Part shown: piece by piece, positions 9,887-22,200 of the stretch | Position numbering within the stretch: the first letter of the stretch is position 1 | Layout of the letters: every line of letters starts with the position of its first letter | Source: Phallus indusiatus | Lineage: Eukaryota; Basidiomycota; Agaricomycetes; Phallales; Phallaceae | Reading direction: 5' to 3' | Length of the DNA: 57,719 nucleotides | NCBI GenBank assembly: GCA_027605045.1 | Contig: JAQFWX010000191.1 | Span: forward strand, 1 to 57,719 | The notes under the pieces: model-generated | Told to the model about the DNA's origin: nothing | Databases searched by the model: none | The model's input: the letters and a program-made list of their open reading frames with translations, nothing else | Translations under genes and position numbers: made by a program

Positions 9887-9980
9887 GACGCTTTGCCGCA
9901 GTGGTTACCGGGTTCGCCTGCTATTACTGTAGTATAGCGAATGTGCTTTGCACACGTGAGTTCGAATCTCACAGGCGTCG
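9887..9980 (+). tRNA. tRNA-Ser (anticodon GCT) with a 12-nt intron
   Basis: The sequence folds as a type II tRNA. Acceptor stem gacgctt (9887-9893) pairs with aggcgtc (9973-9979), discriminator g9980. The anticodon stem ttcgc (9913-9917) pairs with gcgaa (9937-9941). The loop is c t GCT a, with the anticodon at 9920-9922, then a 12-nt intron at 9924-9935 in the canonical position one base 3' of the anticodon, then a9936. A long variable arm (gtgc ttt gcac) identifies Ser or Leu, and the T arm is gtgag ttcgaat ctcac. Spliced length is 82 nt, normal for tRNA-Ser. It decodes AGC and AGT codons. The short D stem (ccg/cgg) is the weakest element. Confidence 0.88.
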
Positions 9981-9983
9981 AAC

Positions 9984-9990
9984 TTTTTTT
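9984..9990 (+). terminator. RNA polymerase III terminator of the tRNA gene
   Basis: A run of seven T residues begins four bases after the tRNA discriminator base, the usual Pol III stop signal. Confidence 0.8.
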
Positions 9991-10104
9991 GAGACACAGA
10001 CATCCATCTTGAACATGCGCGCCACATTGTTTGGCTTATATTTGAAATTTCTTTTTTTCGAATTATTGTCATTGCAAATATAAATGTTTTAGTGTACAAT
10101 GGTA

Positions 10105-11632
10105 TTATTTTCCCAAGTCTTCCATTCTTCTTCCCAACTCCTCAACTCGTTTCTCGAGTCCCGCGACATTCCCAGAAATAACTACACTATTTTCTTGCAA
10201 ACTCGTTTCAACCGCATCAACAGCCCTTTCAAGATCATTAAGAACATTCTTAATTCTTCGCTCCTCTTCTTCCATACTTTTCAGAGTCGCCTGAAAAGCA
10301 GCCGCATCATTATGAAGCGTAGAGAGTGTTCGTAATCGGGAAAGAACTTGAGGGATGTGAGGCAGAAGAGGCGAGAGACGCGTCAGGGTTGGTAGTAAGG
10401 TATCGCGTACGCTCGATGATGCCGAGTTTTGGGTGTCCGATTGAGTTTGGTGGTCAGCTGGTTGATTATGACGTTTGCCTTGGCTTTGCGATAGGCTTGT
10501 CGTGCCTGCACCGAGTGGAATACTGCCGTTTGTGTTTCCCGAAGCCGCTGAGACGCGCTCGAGATCGGATAGAAGAAGTTTTAGACGTCGTGATATAGAA
10601 TCGATATGTCGGGGTTGAGTAAGTAAGGTTAGTTGGGAGTTGAGCCGTGTGATCAGTGGTAATAGCGGAGCTGGAAGAGGCGATGACTGTATGATTTTGA
10701 GTAAGTTGTAAGAGAGTATGAGATATTAAGTCACAAACCTCGTCTAGAGTTGTGCTCGACGATCCAATGAGCGATTCTAATTCGCTAACACGGTTATCTA
10801 TACTTGCTAAATCGAGCGCACCAGATCGCGTGTCTTTTGCCGGGGTATCTTTCTTCTCCGTGGTATATTCAGGTCGCGCGGTTGTTGAACTTGGGTTCAG
10901 AACTTTCTCAATGAGTCTTCCTCGGCCTTCGTGAGGTTTAGATACTCTTTCGAGACGCTTTCGAACGTCCAATAAACCTTTCATGAGGTTCCCAGGATCT
11001 GCTAATTCACCATTGGCCTCGTGAAGAGCTGGATTTGATGGGTCTGACAATTCCGTTTCAAGAGAAGCAAGTTCATGCTGGAGCATTCGGAGACGGACTG
11101 ATACAGGTGGAGGACGCAATTTTGAATTTGGAGAAGACGGTGGCGAGTTGGAGGTTGGGGAAGGTGGATAGGTGTATGTCAGTCGCGGACGGTGATCTAT
11201 TGACCAAATTTCAAGAATGAAAAAAAAATCTAACTGGCAATGGAACACTAAACCAACGTTTCTTTTCGGCGGCACGAAACTTCTTCGTTGCTGCGTCCAT
11301 AGAGAGCAATGATGCATCGTCTAATTCTTCTTTTGATGGAGGTTTTGCATCGTCGGTGCCTCGTCCTCGTCCTATTGGACGCGAAAGAATGTCATCTTCG
11401 CTCGAATTTCCCTGAAGAAGAGAAAGTCAACATAAAGTTTTTTTCGCACTGGTGCAACACGCGCACATCCTCATGGACACTGGTGAATGTGTCAGGTGTT
11501 TCATAGACGTCAGGAGCGGTGTCCTATTTTTGAAAGAGACAAGAACAGTCAGGAAAGGGCGTGTATCACCTGGAGACAGAAAATAAAGCTTACGATATCG
11601 GGAAGACCAGAGTATTTGGCTGCAGCACTCAT
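10105..11632 (-). CDS. Dynamitin (dynactin subunit 2, p50)
   Basis: Structural subunit of the dynactin shoulder, linking the dynein adaptor complex to cargo on microtubules. Seen: start MSAAAKYSGLPDI (ATG at 11630-11632), intron, DTAPDVYETPDTFTSVHED, intron, then SSEDDILSRPIGRGRG and DDASLLSMDAATKKFRAAEK. The next exon has VSVRLRMLQHELASLETELS and LLDVRKRLERVSKPHEGRG; after an intron (about 10687-10742) the last exon contains LITRLNSQLTLLTQPRHIDS and LKLLLSDLERVS, ending VEELGRRMEDLGK at 10105. Heptad-rich segments indicate the coiled coils expected of dynamitin. The N-terminal LPDI/YETPD signature is the family's dynactin-binding peptide (known). The gene is divergent from the carrier gene, with about 290 bases between starts. 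Frame continues across all proposed introns, so it appears intact. Confidence 0.88.
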
Positions 11633-11721
11633 TGCTGTCGGTGTGCGGTGCGGGTGCACTAAATAGCAACTCACAAGGACAGTGACAGTCGGGGATCAAC
11701 GTAACAGTTGTGGGCTTCGGC

Positions 11722-11775
11722 AACCTCCGAAGCCACGGCCACCACGGCAACCTCCGAAGCCACGGCCACCACGGC
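11722..11775. repeat. 27-bp direct repeat, two exact copies
   Basis: aacctccgaagccacggcca plus ccacggc occurs at 11722-11748 and again, identically, at 11749-11775. It sits in the shared upstream region of dynamitin and the mitochondrial carrier, so it could be promoter or 5' UTR sequence. Confidence 0.75.
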
Positions 11776-11923
11776 AGCACTGCTGAAATCGTTTTTGTGT
11801 TGTTTTTTCTGACTCCACTCATCATCTCCTAACGCGAAGGCCTTGTTGCATGGACTTCTAATAATTATTATACCCTTACTCCCCCTCCCCTCTCGCACCT
11901 CCTCCCTTTGATTTCTCTTCAAA

Positions 11924-13425
11924 ATGGCTGCTATTGCTAATTCGCCTTCATCTTCATCTTCTGGAGAACAGAGTCGCGTAGAAGAGGTCAGATCACAAAG
12001 CGATGTGTCGAAGACCATCTCAACACCCGCATCACCAGTATCTGGCTCAGCGGGTAGCTCGAAACGCTCCGTAATGAGCTTTGTGGATCCGCAAGTGTCA
12101 TCGTATTTCATTGCAGGCGGTATCGCTGGTGCTACATCGCGCACGGTTGTCAGTCCTTTAGAGCGTCTCAAAATTATTCAGTAGGTTGCTACCGTTAAGC
12201 CTGATTGCATGCACATCATCCTTATCCGAATTTCTTAAGGCAAGTCCAACCAAAATCTGGATCAGGACAGTATCGGGGTGTGTGGGCAAGTCTTGTTAGA
12301 ATGTGGAGGGAAGAAGGATTCAAAGGGTTTATGAGGGGCAATGGGATCAATTGCTTGAGGATTGTACCGTACAGTGCGGTCCAATTTACGACGTGAGTTA
12401 TATCGAAACATCTTTCGTTCGAGGCTATTGAAGAAAGTGATACATTTGTCTTTAGCTATGAGCAGCTGAAAAAAGTGAGAATTAGTTTTAGCCGATGAAC
12501 TGCGCATTAGTTTCGGTTTTTATTTCTATATTTATTGAGTGATTTTTTCTCTGCAGATGTTCACCCGTCAAGGATCGCGGCCCTTGGATACACCAACACG
12601 TCTTGCGGCAGGTGCCTTGGCAGGCATCACGTCGGTATGCACCACGTATCCTCTTGACCTTGTGAGGTCGCGGTTGAGCATTGCATCAGCGTCGCTACCA
12701 CTACAGAATCAAGCCAACGCATCTCTGGCTGCTGGCGCTCGGTCGGGATATCATACTGCTGCAGCTGCCATTTCTGGCGACATGGTCGCTGGGGCACGGA
12801 GGACGGCTGATCTCGGAATTTGGGGCATGACACTGAAGGTCATGCGTGAGGAAGGTGGTGTCCGTGCGTTGTATAGAGGATTGATTACCACTGCTATGGG
12901 CGTCGCACCATATGTTGGGATAAATTTCGCCGCTTATGAGGCTTTACGGGGCGTTATCACACCCCCGGGCAAGGCTACTGTTGTGAGAAAATTAGCGTGC
13001 GGTGCACTGGCGGGTAAAGTAGTCGCCATGGAGCAACAAACGTATCTAAAGATTTTTTTAGGATCGATCTCCCAGACGCTAACGTATCCCTTTGATGTTT
13101 TACGACGGAAGATGCAAGTAGTAGGGATGGGCCATGGTGCACTTGGGTATAAATACAATGGTGCCTTGGAAGCACTGCAAGAGATCATCAAGAACGAAGG
13201 GTTTATCGGTCTCTATCGCGGATTGTGGCCAAATCTTCGTGAGTACTGGCTTTGCATTGCCCTTTTCTTATCTTAATATCAACTCTTCTGATCTCTTGTA
13301 GTTAAAGTCGCGCCAAGCATTGCTACGTCGTAAGTGCATCTTCTTTACTTTAATCGACTTCACTCAACTGCGAGCCAAGATTTTTCACATATGAGACAGT
13401 AAAGGAGTTGCTGAATGCTGTCTAG
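11924..13425 (+). CDS. Mitochondrial carrier family (SLC25) transporter
   Basis: A six-helix inner-membrane carrier with three repeats. Seen: repeat 1 FIAGGIAGATSRTVVSPLER, carrying the PxxxxR form of the carrier signature, then WREEGFKGFMRGNG; repeat 2 LAAGALAGITSVCTTYPLDL and MREEGGVRALYRGLI; repeat 3 GALAG, intron, SISQTLTYPFDVLRRKMQV and EGFIGLYRGLWPN. Six introns are inferred, including 12181-12239 and one near 13015-13063; the last exon begins at about 13377 and gives FFTYETVKELLNAV, stop at 13423-13425. The N-terminal 50 residues are Ser-rich and unlike the carrier fold. Overall the pattern fits the yeast YPR011C / SLC25A42-type branch (nucleotide, APS/PAPS or CoA-like substrates), but the substrate is inference. 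The start ATG at 11924 is preceded by aaa, a good fungal context. Confidence 0.88.
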
Positions 13426-13672
13426 GAGATTCTGGAGTTGCTGATAGATTTTTTCATTTCCATTGTCCTACTTGATAAATTTAGATATTACCATAATTAT
13501 CATCGTCTCAGCGGTGTGACCGTAGGAGTGACAGGGATGCCATGTGCAAAACCTGAGTTGAGACCCCAGTGCCGGGCAAAATAGACTTGTCCACACACGT
13601 CCATCATTCATCATCATCATCCACGTCGACAACGACGATACACACAGCTTTTTTTCGCGACAATTAGAGGGC

Positions 13673-16600
13673 ATGAACAGTGATCGAGTCGTCACTTTCA
13701 CCCCGTCCTCTATTGGATCGTCTTCCAGCTTCAGTTCCTCGAAGTCCTCTCTTTTCGTTCTCGACGATTCACAATCTGACAACTCGATGCCTCGAGGCGA
13801 TATCTCTCAATATAATATTGCCGCAAGCCCCTCCTCGACCCCGTCGTCAGCGTCACTCCAGCAAACCCCTTTTCAGTCGGGCATCGTTACCTCTACGGCC
13901 TCGACAACCCAAAAGATCAAAAGGGCGTTTGGGAAACGTCGCAAACAGTCCCAGGATGCCAGCTCGCTACTGGCTGTGATATCTCCAGTTAATTCTCCTT
14001 CTCTTCCGAGCAGTCCGTTGAACAATCCATGGCCAGCAGAGCCTCAGTCCACTCCTTCATCCCAGCCCTCGTCCGCAAAACTTTCCATGAACATATTTAA
14101 TGCCAAAAAACATTCGCAAGCTAATAATCATAACAGTAACTACAATAGTAATAATATTAAACTAAATCCTAGTACAACACATTCTTCGACCTCTTTGTCT
14201 ACCCCTCCATTATCGAAATCTTCCCCTGCATCACCTTCCCATACTCCTTCCCAGCTGCAGTCTCAGGTACAAATGCACTTGCCATCACGTTCTGTGATGT
14301 CGGAGACAGTCCATCTCCCTCCATTGCCTCCTCCCAAACCACGGTTAAAGCAGCCCAGTAATATCAAGTCATCGTTACCCTCTTCACCATCAAGCACGGT
14401 CGTCGCTGCCTCTGAACAGCTGAAGGGTCTCGCCTCTTCAAGTTCCGATCATCCCGAGCGTTCCGGAACACCTTTTTCTGCTTCGGAAGAAACTAAAGAA
14501 CGTTGGAGACGTAGCGACTCGACAATGGATAGTGGTCACACTGTCAGACCTGCTACCAGTACTGGGACACCGTCTGAGAGTAGGCGTGTTAGTGCCTATC
14601 TCGCCGGTAACAACACCGCCGAATACATAGACGAGGAGGACATTGTGTGGGAACCCGCTTTACAACCTCGACCCCCTCCCTCGGCACCCGCTTCAACAAC
14701 CGTCTCGCCTTCCAGTCAGCGTCATGAACGACCTAGTACTGCTCCTGATAAGCAAGCGAAGCGAAGATCACTATCATTGACTATACCAAGTACTTCATCG
14801 ACTCAGAAACATCATCCTTCCCAACTGCATCACTATCATCCCCATGTATCTTCTTCTCATGCATCAACCAACTCTGTACCTTTTACTTCATTCGCTTCGG
14901 CAGCTAATGCAACCGATACACCAATTACCAATCAAGGATGTGGTATTTCCCCTGCTTCGATTGTCATTCATCCTCCGAAAAACAACAATTTACGAGGTCG
15001 TCTAGCAGCATGGGCCAATCCTTCTCATCGTACACCCTCGCCTTCTCCGTCTCCGGTCGCTCAGGCGTCAACGTCATCCCCCTCATTACTTTCTACGTCG
15101 TCCACCGGCTATAGCTCAACCCATATCAGAACACCTCTTACATCTGACGCAAGTATAACAGATTTAAATGCTGTGAGCTATGTTCGTCAGATGCAAAGTC
15201 GTGTGCGATCGCCCTCCAATTCGTCTCTATCAAGCTCAGCGGGTCATATCCGTCAAGCAGCTACATCGCTCACAAATAATGCTGGTGCCAAGGCCTTGGG
15301 TCTGGGTAAGAAAGCCTACGAGAAGGTTGGAAGAGTATGGGGAGGGGCGAGTTCACATACTGGGTCTGGTTCGGGTTCCGATACTTCTAGTTATCACCAT
15401 CCGAGTCCTATAAGTGGATCACCGATGCAATTATATCCAGTAGGGCAAGACCGAAGTTTTAGCCATGGTCCGTCCGCGTTTAACGCAAAACGATCGCCCA
15501 ATGGTTCTGGTTCATGGTCTATTCCCTCTCAATCCCAAGGCTCGAGATCGTCATCTGAGCGGGATGGGCGCGATACCCCTAGTAGTTTCTCCTCATTGGG
15601 CTCACGCCCGAGACTTGTTCGCCCGCCGCGTGCTCCATCAGGCTTGGTTTTCAAGAGGGAATTATGGGAGTGCGTTAAGGACACAAAGACAACTGCGTCA
15701 TCTTTGAATGATCCTCTCGCCGCCCGAATGATTCCTGCTTTAATTTACCGTTGTGTGCAGCATTTGCATAGGTGGGGTTTGGAAGAAGAGGGATTGTTCA
15801 GGTATGTCTGGAGTGATTTTTCTTATATCTTGGCCGTGCTCTCGTCTTCTCTGTCAAAATCTTAATATATTCATACTAATATATCTTTTTGCATAATAGG
15901 ATATCTGGACGTGCAGGACATGTCGCGCGCTTGAGGAGTGATTTTGATGGAGGTTTGTATCAATTTTTTGTTGACTTCATTTTACCGCCGTTGTCTAATA
16001 GGTGTCTAGGAGCTGATTATGACATTACTGATTGTCCACCCGCCGATTTGGATCCACATGCTGTCGCATCGGTATTCAAAGCATATCTTCGTGAACGTAT
16101 GTCAAAAGTCTGGTCAAATGAAACCGATTTAATTTACTTAATCAATTTACTAGTTCCCGACGTGATTCTGACACGAACATTAAATCCCCTGTTTGATAAT
16201 GCCATCAATGCCGAAAATAGTCGTATAGGTGGCTCGCACATGACAGGGAAAGCGACAAGTCCTATAACTCCAGCAAACATGACTATCGTTAACCGACCTC
16301 TTCTTCGTAAACCCCCGTCGCTCTCAACTTTTACGTTGCCTAACACTTCGACGCTTCGTGCTCCTAGTCAGACGCTTACCAACACTATTCGCGATCTCGT
16401 ATCCCGCCTCCCCAAAGAGAATTATGACTTGCTTTTAACGGTTGTGGAGCTTATTCGTGCGACTGCGGCGAACCATTCCATAACGAAAATGCCCTTAAGC
16501 AATCTATTGCTCGTGTTTTGTCCTAGTCTGAGTATGTCGCCGACCCTTTTGAGGGTATTATGTGATGTTCCATCGGTTTGGGAAGAACCCTCGGAGAGCC

Positions 16601-18600
16601 ACACGAAGTCTAGCACGAAGTCGGAGCTTCCCGGTACACAGCAAGATCAGGCAGGCGAAGATGAAAGCTCGCAAGAAGAGGATGATGACGCGGCATATGT
16701 GCACAAGCTTTCTGACGATAATCAAAGTCAAACTGTTGAAGAAACAGGAATGAACAGTCAGGAAGAAGAGAGCACGGTGGAAGATTCGACTTGCTTGACT
16801 GATGCGAAAGTTGCGGAGTCTTTACCAAATGATGGAGTAGACAAAGGACCTAATGAGCGAAACTTGGAGATATCTGCAGACGATGATGTTATTTTAATAC
16901 CTTCCTCGAAAACAAGAGAGGACAAACATCGACAGCAAGTTCGGCGTATACCAGTGCCTCCACTGAACCTGCACGAGGCCAAGGATAAGCTGAGTGGTCC
17001 AGATAACCTTGTCAGTGTCAGTTCGAGTTCTTCACCGTCGGTTTCGGAAGGTAACCAAACGCTACCGTATTCGGATTCAATGGTATCTCTTCATTCTACG
17101 GAATCGATGGAACAGCCGAATTCAAATTCTCAGACTGTCTCACAAGTGTCACTACTGTCTTCTGAAGGCGATGCGGATATTGAGACTGGGATGAGTCTTG
17201 CTATCCGTCCTAATAACAATACCGCTCGTTTTCATAGGACTCCGCCTAATCAATCTCCCAAATCATCTTCTCCACTCGCAGATCAACATTACAACTTTGA
17301 TAAGTCGTTGCCTGCTTCGCCTCGCACGCCTACCTCGCTTTCGGCTTTTTCTGCAGCTATTACAGCCCGTAGAGTTGCAATACCATCATCTGAGCAACCT
17401 ATGATAAACGTTCGCGGTGCCGCCCCCAAAGCCAACAAATCGTCGCATTCGAAGCAACGTCGCATGGATCGTATAGGGTCTCTATCAAGCCCGTCTCTTC
17501 TTGGTTCCTCGGGTGCCTCTATTCCCAGCGTAGTGTTTCCTTCTATCGGCGCTTCGCATCCAGACGCAGCTCAAGCTCCAGTGTCACCGAGCTCACTTAA
17601 GAAACTTACCATCAGCCTCGCTCAGCGTAATTCGAAAACATTCGATAATATAACTTCAGAGGAGGACAGTCCTTCTACATCATCGTCACCTTCTAAACGA
17701 ATGGGACGTCGTCCGTCATTAAATCTGTTATTTAATTTGAAGCATGGATCAAGTGGGTCGACTTCGTCCTCCTCACCTCGATCAAGAACGCCTACTATAT
17801 CTGGGCCAATTTTGTTTCAGAATGTGGGAAGCGGGAGTGAATGGGAAGAGGTACAACCTCCATCCACCATCCCAAAGACGGCAGTCGTAGGTGATACGCC
17901 TCCTACGCTCAGCCTGGGAATGGATAGCGGTGAGAGTAGTCTGGGATGGGAGGACGTTTTTCGTGTTTCTACGACACAAGAAGGAACTATTTCGTCTCCA
18001 CCAGCTTTCACCCAAACGTTTGGCTCAGTATCATTACCATCACCCCCTCCGACATCTTTTACTGCTTCTCTACATCCCCGACCTGTCGCAGTTTCGCAGC
18101 CTACACTACCAATTCTCCCGTCTCAGTCAGGGCCAACTGAGTCGCAGCTGTTACAGCCAACAAGTAATCTTGTAACGACATCGTCTCACCGTCCAACAAC
18201 TGAATATCTTCTTTCTTCGAACGATTTTTTTACTCTTAACAGTCCATCTGACACCCATTCCCCTGCTACTGTTTTCACAAGGGCGGACGAGAACTTCGAT
18301 GATACCTACTTGCAATCTTCGCCGACTATTATTGACTCCCTTCTCTCGTCGTCTGCTGAGGGCTCCACGGTTTCGGCTTCAGATTCTGATAAAGCGAACA
18401 CCTTCCAAGAGCGTGATTTGTCCTTTTCGCTGAGAGACTTGGCACCCGGATCTGGGTCCAAATCTTTGTCGCTTGGGTCATCAGCACACTCCCCTCCGCC
18501 TCATATTAGCTTTCATTTACGAAAATCATCCTTTGAAGAAGAAGACTGGGCCAGCGCTGTATTATCGATAACTTCTGGTGTCGACAAAGGCTTTGACTGA
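13673..18600 (+). CDS. Rho GTPase-activating protein (RhoGAP domain) with long disordered flanks
   Basis: A protein of about 1,600 residues. The first 640 residues are Ser/Pro/Thr-rich and disordered. The RhoGAP domain begins at about 15650 (GLVFKRELWECV), with the arginine-finger motif EEGLFR / ISGRAGHV split by an intron at 15802-15899, then TDCPPADLDPHAVASVFKAY, LREL / PDVILTRTLNPLF, and the C-terminal GAP helices (LPKENYDLLLTVVELI, SNLLLVFCPSLSMSPTLLRV). Two further introns, 15953-16009 and 16097-16153, are each exactly 57 nt and stop-free in frame. The C-terminal 650 residues are again Ser-rich, ending EEEDWASAVLSITSG near the stop. Known: RhoGAPs stimulate GTP hydrolysis by Rho-family GTPases that control polarity and actin. 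Which Rho is the target cannot be told. The very long Ser-rich regions suggest regulation by phosphorylation (inference). Confidence 0.88.
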
Positions 18601-19294
18601 TTTTTTCTCTCTCTTGTAATATAGTGAACTGTCTTTCGATCATGTTGTATGTATTCATATCTTTTTCCCGCATTCAATTAGTGTCTGACCTTAAACCAAG
18701 GCATCCTCTTGCTCTGTGGCATAATTCTATCTTATTGCCTTCTCCATATTCCCCCACGGCAGCGACACCGAATTGTATATGTAGGGCTTGCTGACCTCAA
18801 ATGGTTTTGTCCTAATTTCTCTCGTATCCTGCATTCATGAACGTTTTTATTTCACTTTTCTGCCATGGCTTTCATTCAAACTTTGGGCAATTCTATGCAT
18901 TACATAAATCAAGCATTTACACTGCAGTTATCGTGTGTATTGTGTTGTGAATAGCAGTACTGTTCAACACTTCTGTTCTATTATAATTGGTTCTTTTTTT
19001 TCTTTCAACCGAATTAAACGAATGTTGTCAAACCCAATTCATTTTCGGTTAGATTACTGCAGCTTTAAAGACCAGTACTATTGGCAAAGTTGTGACGTCA
19101 AGTAGATTAGGAAGAATTTCAAAGTTCGCGTCGCCAATGCAGACGGGCCGTATAACATAATAGCCCAAGGGACTTCTTGATCCCAGGCTATCGCCTGCCT
19201 AAAGTCTCGACTTTCACGGGCATACAACTGCTTTCCACCCTTCACCCAGCCTTAGCTCCAGACCCCCCGAACAATACATTGAAAATACTCGAAC
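18601..19294. other. Intergenic region, RhoGAP 3' UTR and next promoter
   Basis: About 690 bases without a convincing gene. It is T-rich just after the RhoGAP stop (likely 3' UTR) and pyrimidine-rich close to the next start (19205-19270). No repeat or RNA gene seen. Confidence 0.5.
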
Positions 19295-22200
19295 ATGGAC
19301 AACCCATCACTTTCCAAAAGGTTTACTTCATTCGATCTACCGAAGGCCACTGATGCAGGTTTTTCTCAATGGGCTACTAAAGTAAGAGCGATACAGGACG
19401 AAGTCGATAGAGATGCAGAAGACGAAGAACGGAGACTACGAGAAGAGATAGAGTCATCCAGGTTGGAACGAGCAAGGCGGCGAAACACCGCATCGGTTGA
19501 TTGGAGTGTGTTCTTGTGATTCTCAGCTTTGTTATTTTGCTTAGCGATAATACTAGCGAAAAATGCCTCCACTGCGATCTCCTCACTCCAAAAGAGCTCA
19601 GGAGAACACGGAAATAAAGTTGCGAAAGATATAGACGTTATCAACAAGCGTTCTGTGGCCTCCGAATCCAAACCAAATGATCCAAAAGAGCCAATTTCAT
19701 TAGCAGCTTTTATTGGTGGGCGTGCAACTAAACCGGTCCTTACGAAACCTGCACCCCAAGTCAATTATGATCCGGGGTTGTATGATTTTCCCAAACACGA
19801 TGGTCCCCATCCAATCTTTGGAAGAACATCTACACATCCTTCACCAGCACAACCGAATGCGAATACAGCTAATATATCGCCCCAGCCCAAGATTGAAGTT
19901 GCGCCATTGTCCGTTAGTAATAATCCCAGTCCGGGTCAGAAGCCTACTCCGTTGGTACAAGTCATGTCATTGGCGGAAGCTGTTGGCGGCCAAGGCTCAG
20001 GTCCTCGTCTCACAAGGTCTCTGCCAGTGAAAGAAGATAGTGAAGTTACTGGTGTTTCTGCTCTACAAGGTCGACCTTTACCAGGCTTGACCAAAACGCA
20101 AAATGTTCCCCCGGTACCACCTTCAGCATCAAAACCCGCTAAACCGAGCTTTTCTCAGCCCAGCCCTACATCTGCGGATTCTGTCGCGCGATCTTCACAC
20201 TCTCCCGTCAACGTTTCTCCTTCAAATATTAAACCTGAGAGTTCATCCCCTTCCCCCGCATTTTTGCGTCCCATTCCAACAACAGAGGAACTCCATCCTA
20301 GCTTGACCAAGCTACAGGGTCGTGGCTTTGTCGGTCAAAGGGTCAGGGCTGTTACTCCTTCCAAAGAGTCTTCTTCCGAGCATGCAGAACGAACTAATTT
20401 CTCTCCTCCCGATTTGAGGAAGCGTCCTTCAGTATTAGACAGGTGGCAACCGGCTTCGAATACACCACCTGCAATCACGGAAAGGACGAAGACGTTTGAG
20501 CAGATGAAAACTGCTCAAAAGCTTGAGGCTAGTCCTCTTACTCGATCTACTAATGACGCTTCTAAAGGAATAATTGGAGGATCGACCCCAGTCCGTCTTC
20601 CTGGAATGGCTTCTGGGGATGTTCGACGAAGCGCATATAAAATGACCGAGCCTAATCCTATTGTTACCCCAGTGCCTGCCACTACTCACAAGTCAACCTC
20701 TGTTATGGCTAACACGACATTGAATCATGTGAGCAAATATATTATATGTATTTACTTGTATGTTTTTGATTGAACCGGGAAAACTAGCCAACTCGCGGTC
20801 GTCCTAAGAAGCCTAAAAAAGAAAAGCATGCGCACACTACAGTCATCAGCAGTAATGACTCCGATAGTAAACAGCGAATTTTCACAGAGTTCACCGAATT
20901 CATTCCCCCTTCATCTGGTACGATCGATGATTCCCCACCACAAGATGCTGTCACGAAAGTTCTTGTGGCCATACCTGCACAACCAACCTCTCCAATTAAG
21001 CATGCAAATATACCTAGTGTTGAATCGCCTACTAGGTCACCTAATCGGCACAGTCGCATACCCAGCACTGGACAACGTCCAACAGTTATGGACGTGGCAC
21101 AGGCTCTGATAGAACATGAGCAAATTACCGGTGAGCAGCCTGAACAAGAACAGAGACAAGTCGAAACTCGTGACGCTCAAGATGAAGGAGAGATATCACG
21201 ACCAGATGTGAGATCTATAGTTGCCCGTTGGGGCCGGAACTTTGTTCCAGCATCCTCGTCCGAGACGAGAAAATCTAGCTATGAAAGGTATTCTGTTGCG
21301 ACCGCAACTACTTTACCTCCACTCGTTGAAGTTCAGACCCCCGCGGATACGCCGCAAGCATCTTTATCTCGCAGTGCCTTTAATCGAGAACGGGCCCAAG
21401 TACCATTAACTCATACCCTCCAAGAGGGATTTCAAGGTTTAAATACTAATCAAGGAGAAAGTAAAGATCTTTTGCGAAACGATTCAGAAGATTGCCACTG
21501 ACGGAGCATTTAGATGATACAGATGTCAAATTGCCAGAAGCAATTCGGGGGTCTTCACGGAGCAATGAAGATGAAATGGTGGAATTAGGTTTTACTTTCG
21601 TATTTTCCCTATGATCTATGTATTAATTTCTCTCAGAGTTTCAGGCAAAGCTCCCTCCTCCCTTCAATCCACAGCAAGTCATAAAAGAGCCGCCATTTGT
21701 AATTGATTCCACCATACAAGCAATATCGATTGAGGTCAATAATATATCCGACGGAGCGATAATACCAATTACTCATGAACAGAATATATTCTACGACACC
21801 GAAGTCATAGTTGTCATATATCGGTCGAAATCAAATTCTTCGGAGCTTGTTTCAAACCAAGCTTGGATTTGGCGCGGAAAGAATTCGAATTGGGACCGTG
21901 AGGAACGCAAGGCGACTGACCTGGCAGGACGTTTTGATAAAAAAGCTGTATACGGCTTTTACTGTTTTCCCTCCTAAATCACTTACACTTACACTGTGCT
22001 AGGTAAATTGCTTTCAAGGGTCGGAACCTCCATTGCTGATACACGTATTGGGCGGCGTCTTAGCTACTCGACAAGTGTGGTTATATTGCATTCTCTATTG
22101 ACTTTGGTTCTCATCACTATTTTTCCTTCCAGGGTTCGCGGTTCCATTGGTCAGCTGAAAATACCACGATGCATCGCGTCCACCAGATTGGTGATTGTAT

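Noticed and set aside
10326..10598. Plus-strand ORF over the last dynamitin exon
   Set aside because: The opposite strand carries conserved dynamitin coiled-coil sequence in a continuous frame.
15889..18600. Independent gene starting inside the RhoGAP domain
   Set aside because: The GAP domain motifs continue across the intron 15802-15899 from the upstream exon, so it is one gene.
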